A DNA stretch of 64,000 nt from Symsagittifera roscoffensis. Taxonomy: Eukaryota; Xenacoelomorpha; Acoela; Convolutidae. Where the stretch lies: NCBI RefSeq assembly GCF_963678635.1, contig NC_087069.1:40819883-40883882 (forward strand), in the 5' to 3' direction. The notes below the pieces were generated by a model. That model was not told the origin of the DNA, did not search any database, and saw nothing but the letters and a program-made list of their open reading frames with translations. A program made the position numbers and the translations under genes. Positions 44,371 through 55,493 of this stretch are shown in pieces (position 1 is the first letter of the stretch; every line of letters begins with the position of its first letter).

Positions 44371-46250
44371 GTGACCACAAGCAAGTATGCAAATCCAAAT
44401 AGTCAAAGCGCTGCTGTTTTAGGAAGATCCTTCTCGATAACCAAGAGCGGTCTCTGCGTCAGTGTCTTGTTGAATACTCTTGATATACCCATCACAATCC
44501 AGAGGGGAAGGAAACTGGGATACACTTTACGTGTGAAAACTCGATTTGAAATGACTGAAAATGTAAAAGAGAATGAAGTTCATGGTTGTCCCAATCATAG
44601 GGACAAGCTTTGTATCTTGAGACGGTTGAAGAAAATAAAAGATTCATCAGGTCTTGTGAAATCACATCAATCAGAGACAGACGATGGACTTTTGAGCTGT
44701 TCAAATTTCCCAGAAAGACCCACAATAGAGGAAATAGAAATGGATAAACCAGTTTTACCTGGAATAGAGCACTTGAGGGGCAAGGTAACGGATGAACAGC
44801 TCGAAGCCATCAAGGATGTACTAGAGAGGAATGAGGACATTTTTTCGAAACATAAGGCAGATATTGGATGTTGTAATTTTGTTGAACATGAAATAGAACT
44901 TGAAGAGTCGGCGGTGCCGCACAGGGAGAGGGCGAGGCGTATGACCCCACAAAAATCGGATGCATGTAGAAAAGAGAAAGAGACCATACTAGAGTATGAT
45001 ATGATAGAACCATCCAAATCACCCAGAGCGTGTGGAGTGGTGATGGCCAAAAAGAAAGGCGACCAATTGAGGTTTTGTTGTGACTTTCGATACCTGAACT
45101 CGGTCACGGCGAAGGATGCCTATCCCATCCCTAGGATTGATGAGAGCCTCTCAAAGTTAGGGGACGCAAATTTTTTCACGACTCTTGATTTAGGATCAGC
45201 TTTTTGGCAGGTTCCACTGAGGAAGCAAGACAGGGACAAAACAGGGTTTGCCTGCGAGCTGGGGCTGTTTCAATGGAAGAGGATGCCCTTTGGACTATGC
45301 AACGCCACGGCTACGTTTCAACGATTGATGGCACATGCATTGATATGTGTAACAAAGAAATACGGTAACCTGATAATGTGCTACGTGGATGACGTGGTAA
45401 TTGCGACACCGTTACTAGAGGAACACATCGAGCGACTAGACGAGGTGTTTACCTGCACGAAGAGATCGGAACTAAAATGCAAGCCATCAAAGTGCGAAAT
45501 ACTCAAGGACTCAATTAAATACCTGGGAAGGATGGTGGACAGACACGGCATCAGACCAGACCCAGATGCAGTAGAAGCAGTTCTTACCTGGAAATCGCCA
45601 AAAACGGAACATCAACTGATGAGCTCCTTGGGTTTTGCGAACTATTACATGGAGTTCATTAAGGGCTATGCGAACAAAGTGTACCCGATGCAACAACTGA
45701 TGAGGTACAAGTGCAAGAAATTCATGAGGAACAATGCGGCAGAGGAGTCATTCCAGAGAATAAAGAAAGATTTGTGTGAGGCACCGGTGCTAGGGATGCC
45801 AACGGAAAAGGGAATGTACGTGCTGGACACGGATGCATCGGTAGTAGCGATTTCTGGCATTCTCCATCAAGAGCAGGAATGGAATGGGAAAACAGTCTTG
45901 AGACCAATAGCATACGGGAGTAAAGTCTTGAGTGATATGGAGATGAAGTACGGGGCGCCCAAAGTAGAGATGTTCGCTGTGGTTACCTTTGTCGAAAAAA
46001 AACAGGGCATACCTAGATAGCGAGCCGTTCAAGTAACGAGTCGACAACAGGGAACTCAGCTGGTTGAAAACGTACTCAAGGGATCAGAGCTAAATTGGGA
46101 GCTGGATAGTTTGCCTGGATGGATAAAACATGATAGTTGAGCATAGGACAAAAGACAAACATCAAAATTCCGATAGCTTGAGTAAGAAGACGGAGTTCTA
46201 CGAGTGACAGGAACAGAGGGAGGCAGATAGGCCAGCTATCAAAGATGGCT
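44371..46250 (+). pseudogene. Element C reverse transcriptase and RNase H
   Basis: 549 codons to 46020 with all RT motifs: RFCCDFRYLN, TTLDLGSAFWQVPL (catalytic Asp273), GFACELGLFQWKRMPFGLCNA, MCYVDDVVIATP (Tyr338, Asp340, Asp341), LKCKPSKCEIL, YLGRMVDRHG. The RNase H start (VLDTDASVVAISGILHQE, YGAPKVEMFAVVTFVE) is present, then an extra A in a run of eight near 45997-46004 shifts the frame. The rest (HRTKDKHQNSDSLSKKTEFYE) is readable in pieces to about 46205, with stops. This is the only RT in the window with both catalytic blocks and fixes the family as Ty3/gypsy. Confidence 0.85.
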
Positions 46251-46258
46251 TCTCCTTC

Positions 46259-46948
46259 ATGGATAAGGAAACGTACGATAATCTTCCACTCACGAGGTGG
46301 CTCGACAAGTCTGGCAAACCCATAGAAGATCACTCCGAACTACCAAAGGAACGTCCAGAGAAAACAGTCTTGAAAATGACCCTAGGGATGCCAATGGGCA
46401 TAATGCTCAAGTCAAAAATTGTGAGGGAGACACTCAAGGCAAAAGGCTATGATATCAACCAATTAGAAACGGGAAGAGCAGAGATAAATGAAGACTTGAG
46501 GAGATTACCCGAGAAACTGGCAGACGATAAACCTGTGGTACAGGAGAAGGGTGAGGAGGAACTGGAGGTCACGATATTGAGAAGAAATGAGGCGGATGGT
46601 AGGGAGGACTCCTCGAAAGAGAGGAAACCTGATGTAAAAGAAGTCGTGCAGTCATTGGTTGAGAGGATCCCTGAGGACATACTTGAGTGGACTATGTTTA
46701 GGAAGAAGAAAGTAGCATTCAAGGAGGAGGCTGAACACCTGGGACTGAGTCAAGAGTCCAGGGAGTGGGATATTGCAAAGGAAAAGGCTGAAGAAGGAGG
46801 ATTGTCCGGGGAGTGTGAAGAATGGGATGAAGACTCAGAGAAAAGCAGCAATTATCAAGATATTCTATGCATGATACTGGCAGAAGAGAAGATGAGGCAC
46901 CGAGATAGGGAACTACAAACGGATCCCTCCTCAGGAACGTACAATTAA
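46259..46948 (+). pseudogene. Element C RNase H-integrase spacer
   Basis: 229 codons starting DKETYDNLPLTRWLDKSGKP, the same start as the B spacer (DKETYDKLPLTRWLDKSGHP). The rest is charged, Glu/Lys-rich and poorly conserved. It includes a single GGLSGECEEW segment where B has SGESD repeats. This segment is encoded by TTGTCCGGGGAGT at 46802-46814. No domain is recognised. Confidence 0.6.
46802..46814 (+). promoter_or_regulatory. Purine-rich 13-mer in the C spacer
   Basis: Exact TTGTCCGGGGAGT, sense orientation, at the place equivalent to the repeated motif of B (28198-28377). Confidence 0.5.
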
Positions 46949-46960
46949 GAGCAGCAGGAG

Positions 46961-48632
46961 GTGTGCGGAGGTGAAGAAGTTGAAAGAATTGCAGTATCAA
47001 GGAAACCGTTCAGGGAGCTATCATGCAACTCGAATGTCAGAACAAACCTGGTGCCAGAAGATGACAGGAAGATCTTGAGGAGGATAGTTTGCGTCAAGCT
47101 GAAGGATTGCATCCACAATCCCGGAGAAATGAAAGGTGAAATAATGGCATTAAAGGAGCACGTCAAAGCGAGATATAAGCTGTCGGATCTGATAAGAGCC
47201 CAAAAGAATGACAAGATGACAAGCAACCTCTCCAAATGGATTCGGACGGGAGCCAAGGAAAAAGTAGACCTGGAGGAAGACAGCTACAAGATTTTGAGCC
47301 AGTTCTACAAAGAGAGGAAAGATTTGCTCTGTCACACAGCTGACGGGGTGGTAGCATGCAGAAGAAAGGATGAGGAAACGATACTACACAAGCATAACCT
47401 CATCATACTACCACAGTTGTACCAGACGGAGGTGTTATTCAGATCGCATGATCAAATGGGGCATCAGGGGATAGACAAAGTGCAACAGAGAATACTACAC
47501 AGGTTTGGTTGGCCGGGATTAAGAAAGGCCTGAGAGAGATGGGTGAACGCATGTCTGGCATGTCTACAGGTGAAAGACCCACGGAAGATGAAGTTCCCAC
47601 TCAAGTCCGTTGAGAGCTCGGAATTCAACGAGGTTGTGCAGATAGATCATCAGAAGATCTGCATGACAGAGTCGGAATATAACCAGATAATGGTCATAAT
47701 AGACCACTTTACAAAGTTGGCGGAAGCAGTGCCCTGTCAAACAGCCTCAGCGAAGAAGATTTGTGACCACTTGATAACACATTGGACATCACGATATGGT
47801 TGTTCGATGACATTTCAGTCGGAAAACGGGAAGTCCTTCGTGGTTGACCTGACAAAAGAATTGATGAAGAGGTCACACATTGCTCAAGCGCACTAATGGG
47901 TTAGTGGAGAGACAGAACAGGACGTTGGGGAACATGCTGAGGGTATATTGCTCGAGATACATGACAGACTGGGATAAGTATCTGCCACAAGTGGTGGAGG
48001 CGTACAACAGCACGCAACAATCGACGACAGGAATCAGTCCCTTCATGATGTTAACGGGCAGGGAGAGAGCAATGCCCCTAAGCTTCTTTTACCAAGAATA
48101 CGAAGGGAAAAAGACGTCGCCTCAAGGTTATGTGAAGGAAGCGATCAAGAGACAACAGGAACTAAACGAGCTCTGCAGGAGGAACACGGCGCAAGCGCAA
48201 ATGGGGTAGCGGAAGAAATATGATGGGATGATACTTCAAGCTAAACCGTATGCAAAGGGCCAAAACGTCTGGGTGTTCCAGAATGTTTTAAAAAAACTAC
48301 TCAAGAAGTGGCGAGGACCATTTATGATCACGGAAGTACACCAGCAGGGACGGTTCTACCGCTTGAGTACGGGGCGAGCAGCGCATTATGAAAACCTGAA
48401 GCCTCATGTCCCAACTCCGGAACACTGGTACCTACCGCAGAATATGGAGGGAATGGAGTACTTGTTGGTAGAGCCAGTATTCGAAGTGAGCGAAAAAGGC
48501 ACCAGAGAAAAGAATGATGGCAACGAGGAAGTCAGCATGGACGATAATGAAAAAATAGACGCAGGCTCAGATGCGGAACCCTTTGCGGAAGAAGACTGGA
48601 ACGACCCGGAGCAGGATGAGATGCCAAAGTAG
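46961..48632 (+). pseudogene. Element C integrase
   Basis: Four pieces. 46961-47533 ends in the HHCC finger (FRSHDQMGHQGIDKV) at a TGA where B has a Cys codon. 47543-47896 carries CLACLQVKDPRKMKF, the first Asp (QIDHQ) and QSENGKSF, where the second catalytic Asp is Glu. About 22 bp encoding TTYHPQ in B is deleted at 47895, breaking the frame before 47880-48209 (TNGLVERQNRTL with the Glu). 48228-48632 is the SH3-like C-terminus (KGQNVWVFQN, KWRGPFMITEVHQQG). It is inactive by several independent lesions. Confidence 0.8.
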
Positions 48633-50118
48633 ACGGAACCAGACTTGCCGATAACAGCAGGAACCAGGAGTGGTAATCGCAAACTGACAGGCATGAGGTA
48701 CAATAGGTACGGGGATGACTTCTTGATTGACAAGATACAGCCTGAGGGATAAAGCGAAGAGTTTCTGAGTGTGGGCGAATTGGTGGCAGAAGATGAATGG
48801 CAAATCATCAACGACAGCGATCATTACCCGCAGGAAGACTACTCCACACCAGAACAGGAAACAGATCTGGAGCAAAGCGAGATAGAAAGGAGGGAAAACA
48901 CAAACTTGAGAATGCTAGAGTGGATGCGCGATGTCAAGAGCAAAGGAGATGAAGAGCAGAGCATCCAGCAGGTCGACTTGTCAGCATAAAAACAGGTGAA
49001 AACGAAAAATCCCCTCTTCGGTTGGACAGCAACCGACAGGCCGCTCGAGATACCGCCAGACAATTTAGAACCAGCATCATCGACGGGGACGTCGATAAAT
49101 ACTTTTGTCCGGGGAGTGGGGGTAGGACTTACCCACACCGAAAATTTGATGATGAAGAAACTCAGAGAAGTGAGAGAGACCAGCGGGCTGAAACGTCTGG
49201 GTGTTCCAGAATGTTTTAAAAAAACTACTCAAGAAGTGGCGAGGACCATTTATGATCACGGAAGTACACCAGCAGGGACGGTTCTACCGCTTGAGTACGG
49301 GGCGAGCAGCGCATTATGAAAACCTTAAGCCTCATGTCCCAACTCCGGAACACTGGTACCTACCGCAGAATATGGAGGGAATGGAGTACTTGTTGGTAGA
49401 GCCAGTATTCGAAGTGAGCGAAAAAGGCACCAGAGAAAAGAATGATGGCAACGAGGAAGTCAGCATGGACGATAATGAAAAAATAGACGCAGGCTCAGAT
49501 GCGGAACCCTTTGCGGAAGAAGACTGGAACGACCCGGAGCAGGATGAGATGCCAAAGTAGACGGAACCAGACTTGCCGATAACAGCAGGAACCAGGAGTG
49601 GTAATCGCAAACTGACAGGCATGAGGTACAATAGGTACGGGGATGACTTCTTGATTGACAAGATACAGCCTGAGGGATAAAGCGAAGAGTTTCTGAGTGT
49701 GGGCGAATTGGTGGCAGAAGATGAATGGCAAATCATCAACGACTGCGATCATTACCCGCAGGAAGACTACTCCACACCAGAACAGGAAACAGATCTGGAG
49801 CAAAGCGAGATAGAAAGGAGGGAAAACACAAACTTGAGAATGCTAGAGTGGATGCGCGATGTCAAGAGCAAAGGAGATGAAGAGCAGAGCATCCAGCAGG
49901 TCGACTTGTCAGCATAAAAACAGGTGAAAACGAAAAATCCCCTTTTCGGTTGGACAGCAACCGACAGGCCGCTCGAGATACCGCCAGACAATTTAGAACC
50001 AGCATCATCGACGGGGACGTCGATAAATACTTTTGTCCGGGGAGTGGGGGTAGGACTTACCCACACCGAAAATTTGATGATGAAGAAACTCAGAGAAGTG
50101 AGAGAGACCAGCGGGCTG
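48263..50118 (+). repeat. 928-bp tandem duplication in element C
   Basis: 48263-49190 and 49191-50118 are nearly identical (about four differences seen, such as CCTGAAG/CCTTAAG and ACAGCGA/ACTGCGA). The junction reads GGGCTGAAAC-GTCTGGG. The four bases AAAC are shared by the start (48263) and the natural continuation (50119), so a microhomology-mediated event is likely. The unit holds the integrase C-terminus and the start of the Pol tail with the internal purine motif (49105-49117, 50033-50045). Confidence 0.9.
49079..49117 (+). promoter_or_regulatory. Internal purine motif and hairpin (C, first copy)
   Basis: ATCGAC-GGGGAC-GTCGAT (49079-49096) and TTGTCCGGGGAGT (49105-49117), repeated 928 bp later. 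Identical arms to A and B although surrounding protein positions have diverged. Confidence 0.45.
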
Positions 50119-50632
50119 AAACTGGATGAGAAAGAGGCTGAGCCTACCATAGGACGAAACTTCAAAACAAAATATGAGATACCCAATGAATACTCGGAGA
50201 ACATCCTGATAACGGACAGCGACTTCATTTTGTCAGACAGGACTAGCGCGATCTGTATAACGGCGGACATGAGCTTCCAATCGAGGCTAGAGGCCGGCTT
50301 CAAGAGCGTATATCAGAACGTGGAGTTTCTATTTAGACAAAGACCGGGGCTGGGAGGAATCAGTTTCACAAGTCCCAGGTAAATACCTGTGCTTTCTGGT
50401 AACGAGAATTAATGAAAGGAATACGATAGATCCTGAGCACGTGATGTTGGCACTAACGAGGCTGAGAGACTTCATGGTTGAATGAGGGATAATGGAGGTC
50501 TCTATGCCTGTTTATGATCCAAACAGGGGCAAGTTGAGCCCAAGGGAGTTATATGCCATCCTACATGTGGTCTTCGCAGGAACGGAGATAATGGTACACC
50601 TACACAAGAAACACTACATGAGTATCGCCTGA
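49924..50632 (+). pseudogene. Element C Pol tail with macro-like module
   Basis: The first frame to 50382 includes GTSINTFVRGVGVGLTHTEN, TDSDFILSDRT, SAICITADMSFQSRLEAGF and RQRPGLGGI. After a shift at about 50375 it continues PGKYLCFLVTRI, a TGA at about 50485 where B has Glu-Arg, then VSMPVYDPNRGKLSPRELYAILHVVF, IMVHLHKK, and a TGA stop at 50630. Conservation with A/B is highest in the strand and loop blocks expected for a macro fold. The central LVTK is LVTR here. Confidence 0.55.
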
Positions 50633-51127
50633 GTCACGAGCGGACGATGGAGGTCTCGAGTTAAGGTATATGGGGATCTCGAGTTAGGTACAAAGAGGCG
50701 TGAAGCAGGTAGATGGATTTTAACGCAATTGGTATGACAATTAAAATTTAAAGAGTTGACGGCGCTAAAACATTAAATGAATCGGCATTGAACTATTTTA
50801 GTGGGATAAATGGAGGGATAATATTTTAACCACAATAATGAGGGGTGGGGGTTTAGGTTAGGAGCAGAACATCTTAGTATAAAAATGGATTTTATTTTCA
50901 GATTGATTTGTAAAATTGAGTTGACGACCTAGCCGCACTCATTTGAAAAGAAAAAGAAGGTCTTGAACAAGTTTACGATCAGCGACATTCAACGGGAGAC
51001 GTTTCTCAAGTTCTCAAGTTAGTTGATAAGGTAGTTCTCAAGTTGATTGACAAAGTAATTTTCAAGTTGGTTGACAAGGCAATTCTCAAGTTGGTTGACA
51101 AGGTAAGATTATCTAGAGATTGTGACA
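50633..51127 (+). promoter_or_regulatory. Element C inter-ORF spacer: splice acceptor and 24-bp repeats
   Basis: The acceptor TTTATTTTCAG ends at 50901, at the position equivalent to those of A and B. 51003-51106 holds about four units of a 24-bp repeat around TTCTCAAGTTGGTTGACAAG. The last unit ends AAGGTAAG, which also resembles a splice donor. The ATG of the second frame follows at 51128. Confidence 0.5.
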
Positions 51128-51373
51128 ATGGCAGATCTCTTTTGGGAATCTATGCCTGCAGCGCTCAAGAGACCTACGCTCGATGAGCTATACAAACGCT
51201 TGAGGGATATGGACTACACCCACGTTGATGAGAGGATGGCAGTGATGTTGAACGCCGTCCTGCAGTTAGAGGCGCAGGGTGAATGCAGGGAGTCAGCGAC
51301 AAGGGCTGTTTTGATGGTTGGCTACACGACAGAAGGGATATCCAATCAAGAGCAGACCAGTTGGTTGTCCTAG
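51128..51373 (+). pseudogene. Element C second ORF, N-terminal segment
   Basis: 82 codons homologous to 2663-2929 of A: LDELYKRLRDMDYTHVDERMAVML aligns with LDEIYQRLIDCDFTREDPGLAMFV. It ends in a TAG at 51371 in a region that is open in the A subfamily. The domain is small, helical and unrecognised. Conservation of this segment in both subfamilies supports the start codon used for A. Confidence 0.55.
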
Positions 51374-51559
51374 AAGGTGGATGGAGGCGTGAGGGGATTC
51401 CACTTGAGGAGAAATCCTGGCTTGGGCAACAACACAGAATACGGCGCGGGAGAGTTCCCACTACCAACCAGACCACCGACAAGATCTGCAGGCCAGTCCA
51501 CGAGTAAGCCACCGTCTATGATACGGTCACAACAGACGGAGTAAGTATATCCGGACCTC

Positions 51560-52499
51560 AGTAATCTGAAGAGGGAGCTGGATAGGGCGCAGAGAGAGAG
51601 AGAGAGAGAGAGAGAAGGCGAATCTTGACCGGGATGGTGCGAAGCTTGAGCGGGACCAGGCAAACCTGGAGAGAGATCAAGCGGTCCTCGAGAAGGATCA
51701 GGCGAGGCGTGATCTTAGTATGATGAGGGCAGAGTACCAACAAGAGCAGAAGGTACGCGAGAATGAGGCGAATTGCGAGCAGTTGAAGTCTGAACTCGAA
51801 AAGATCCAGCGGCGACAACGAGAGTTTGCGAGACAAAAGGAAAGGGGATCCAGGACCACAGAACGAACGAGCCGCTACAGTGTCAAGGCCAGAGTCACGG
51901 ATGGAGGTGGATGAAGTTCCTAGGTCCAGTGGGCGATTCAATTCAGACCGAGCGGCTCAGGAGCACATCAACGAGGGACTGGAAGTATGGATACCACCCG
52001 AGCCGGTGTGCTCCGTGCGTGGTTTGGAGGTGCCATCAATACGCCCACTGATGGACGTAGCACTGCCGGGATATATCCCGAGTTCAACATTGAGCAGCAG
52101 CCAAGTTAGCGGGAGTTCATCACGTCTCAAGGAATTACACGATAGGCTGCAACTGGGGACCCGTGGCGACTCAACAAGAGTGGAGCGACCCCCTACTTGG
52201 AGAGACCAACCAGTCAGGAGCGTGGTGATCGCAAGCTATAAAAAGAATACAGACGGCAGATACCACAGACACAACCGTATGAATTGGACACGGAACAGAG
52301 GGCGAGAAGGGATTGTTTCTACGACGCGTCATGGGCCGAGTACTACGCACGGCCGAGAATACAGGAGGGTGCGGTCCATCTCATCATAGGGGACAGCCTG
52401 ATACGAGTGCTGACCCGGATCCAGTCGCATTGGCAGACTGGAGTCTTGAGCTTTTCTAGACCCGCAACACCCAGATGTTGGCATCGCTTGAGATGTTAG
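51560..52499 (+). pseudogene. Element C second ORF: coiled coil and SGNH block I
   Basis: Readable across at least three frames. An AG microsatellite (51591-51615) lies in the coiled coil (RDQANLERDQAVLEKDQ, then RENEANCEQLKSELEKIQRRQ in 51720-51914). A Ser/Arg-rich linker follows (51826-52389). The SGNH block I (VHLIIGDSLIRVL) is in 52284-52499. The frame then shifts before block III. The expanded AG run would itself shift the frame. Confidence 0.6.
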
Positions 52500-52527
52500 A
52501 CATGGTGAAAATGTACACGGTGCGATC

Positions 52528-54024
52528 ATGGGAACCAATGACATGTCCAGAGGTGAATCGAGAAAAATAATGAGGCTACGCGAGAAGATGAGCTGCATCC
52601 ATGAGGAGTTGAGGATTCAGATGGATCCTGTTATACTCACGATTTTCACCGTCCCTTACAACATGAAGGCCGATCAGCATGCGATGGAAATGAACGAGAA
52701 GGTGCGCAACATCAACGAAATAATCAGGCAGATGCAGCAGAGGAGCGTACTCCCCGTTAGGTTGTTGGATGTGGCCGACATCATGAATCGATCCTTCCCA
52801 GATGACGCGTCTTCGGATGGCATCCATTTTGATAGACCTTATGGTGTGGAATGGCTAAATGGCGTCTTCCAGAAACACATAAACACACTGGAAGCGGATC
52901 TGCTGGAATTGGGCCAATTCAACTTCGGTACACCCCCTGTGCCCCTTTTCTTTGCCACAAGATCCCTGTCCAATCGCCTGGGAGTGAGACTCTATTCAAG
53001 AGACAGCTCAAGGAGTAGCCGGACTAGGCTACCGGGGTCCACACCGATGGAGGCCGAAGAAGTAGAATCGTCCACGCCCCAAAGTTCCGTGGTATCCTCA
53101 GTGGTGGTGGTGGATCACAAGAGGTTGGAAAAACCGACGGAGACGAGCCGGACACGATATCTGGAGAGGATAAAGGAATTGGAGCTAGAAGATCTGGAAT
53201 GCACACAGGAGTTGGCGGAGACCCTGGGGCTCAAGCATGTGTCACATGAGGACTTGAGTCGACACCATTGTGTGGATTGGTTGAAGGCCCATGAAGCACA
53301 CTTCTCGAGAGCGAGGATGATGGAGACGGCGGATCTGACCAGGATTCCTCTGAAATCAATAATGGGACCGATCAACTATAGGCCACTCAAACTGTTGGGG
53401 AGTCCAAAGCTCATCATAGAGCCCCCCAAACACCAAACGAGCGTAGCGAAAATCAGATTGGCTACTCCTGCGCAGCTGAGAGTAGTAGACAAGTTACTGG
53501 AGCCGAAAGACATGGGACTCCCAGATGCTGCCTCCGAAGGCGGAAAACTAGCAAACGACTCAAGATACGGAAGACCCTGTGGGAAAGCGCAGTTTGCCAA
53601 GACCTTGGCGGTGTACGATCGATCGGATCCAGGAGCCGCAAGAGTAGTCATCGTGGCGGGCTCTGATTTCGAGGGGACGTCTCCGAAGCTGTTTTGGCCA
53701 GAGACCCTAGTGTACGTGCTGCCTGGTGTGGATATGAACCAGATGCTGAATCTGGTGGGGGCAATCAAATCAGAAGTGCCTTGTGAATCGGAGCTGCTGC
53801 TGTTTGCTGGAATGAATGATCACTTGAATGCGGCGGGGCTTCTGGAGCATCTGAAAAGTGATGCACCGACGCCCAAGAAGGTCTGGGAAGCTATCCAAAC
53901 ATTGTTTGCGGCAATGAATGAGGTGCAAGAGAATATGACTACTCGATTTGGAGCCAAGACAACAGTGGCGTCTACAACGTTACCGGGCTACGCAAGCATG
54001 CTGCCGGCCTTGCAATTTGTATAA
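52528..54024 (+). pseudogene. Element C second ORF: SGNH blocks III and V, second SGNH-like domain
   Basis: It starts at MGTNDMSRG (block III Asn) and has SSDGIHFDRPYG (block V Asp and His), so the catalytic set of the first domain is conserved between subfamilies despite low overall identity. A charged linker and a segment matching A (GLKHVSHEDLSRHHCVDWLKAHEAHFS against SRLYRIPGVDWLLAEQEKFS) follow. The second SGNH-like unit is VVIVAGSDFEGTSPKLFWPE, LLLFAGMNDHLNAAGLLEHL and STTLPGYASMLPALQFV. The pattern GSD ... G-x-ND recurs exactly as in A and B. It ends at TAA 54022. Confidence 0.7.
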
Positions 54025-54030
54025 GCTAGC

Positions 54031-55404
54031 TTGATCCTCATAGCGGAGGGGAACGAGTGGCGGGTGTTGATGGCAGCCCCTAATCGAGAACTGGAACCCA
54101 CGAGCTTGAGACTTCTGAAGTCGGAATTGGCAGCGGCATGGGCGGACGTATCTCATGCCTTGAGGGGATTCTACGAGTTGGCAGACATCCTCATTGTTTT
54201 GGACGAGGTCCTATTACTTGAGATTTCGAATTTTGCTCGGCAATTGAAGTTTAGTCCGGAAAAAAGGGATGATCACCCGATAATAAGCCACCTAACAGCC
54301 AGCCTGTGGTTCCGAGGTATGGAGCTGACAATCACAAGCTCCACCAGCAAGGCGATGGGACCAAGCAATAAAAGGCGAAACGTAGCTGCAGCCGAGAAGC
54401 AATTAGAAGCGATGGCATACCGTTTGACACAAGAGAGAGGCAGGTGGCTGTTCCTGACCCCAAGGCTCGAGAATGCTACGGACAACACGCGGGAGAATGC
54501 TCCACCTCTCGTCAAACAGATATGCGAGTTTCTTGAGGGGCAGCTGGAGATGGCCGAGAGCAAGGAGATGACGGTGGGGAGATTCGTCACAGCGGCGAGC
54601 GAGGTCACCGTCGAAGGGTTCTGGAGAGATCATGCCAAAGACGAGCTGAGCCCGAGGAAAGATCACGAAATCCTGAGATTCTTGAGTCCTTGTTGGGAGA
54701 AGAAGTACATGGCTAAAGTGTTCTACGCAAAGGACACCGTCTTCGAAGCCTTCGTGCAAGAGCTATTGAATATGCCGATAAACCTCTGGCTGGCTTTGTA
54801 CTTGGTTTATCCCAGGTAGTTGATTAACATGGGTCCAGCATACATGTTAAGCAGAGGAGTAGAGACGCTTCAGATTGACGGGTACCTGACGCTGGTACTC
54901 TTGACTCATGGTGAACTGGTGGCATTTCATCGGTTGATGAAATATGGGGAGCCCCTGTCGATGGGGAAGACCCATCCAAGTGTCGATACCTACTCTTACA
55001 AGTGCGCTGCCGGACTGAAGACGTTGCTGGTGGAGTATCTTCTGATGCAGAACCGATACTTGACTAGCGAAGAACGGAATCCCAAGACGAGAGATGAATG
55101 GAAAGAGGCGAATGGTTGTATCCCTCTGCTGACTGACCTGTGCTTGGCCATGAGATCTGACCCGTTGGGAGTGATCAGACGGATTGAGGAGGTCGTAACC
55201 TGTATCTACAGTCCAGCGGTGACGTATGCATTTCCGGATCCTCTCGTGGCGGCATATCGCAATTCAGTGGTGCACGTGAGCCTCATTAGCGTACTAGATG
55301 GGACGGCGTTGATTTGGTGCCGACAAGAGGTGCTGAGTGAGTGCACGAATGAGCGACACAGTGCTCTTCGGGAAGATAAAGGATCCCGAGTTAGTGGTGT
55401 TTAA
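54031..55404 (+). pseudogene. Element C second ORF: unknown helical region
   Basis: Two frames, 54031-54819 and 54820-55404, separated by a TAG. They align with residues 60-510 of A at 5418-9464: LDEVLLLEISNFARQLKF, GRWLFLTPRLENATDNTRENAP, AYRNSVVHVSLISVLDG. No family is recognised. A run of fourteen G (55438-55451) follows where A has GGGCCGTGAGG, and the reading frame is lost there. Confidence 0.55.
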
Positions 55405-55493
55405 TTTCCGGGGGCAGCTACAATGCAGAATGGGAGAGGGGGGGGGGGGGGAAGCGTGAAGATCCCATTGAAACTTACCCCAAGTTTTGGAAT

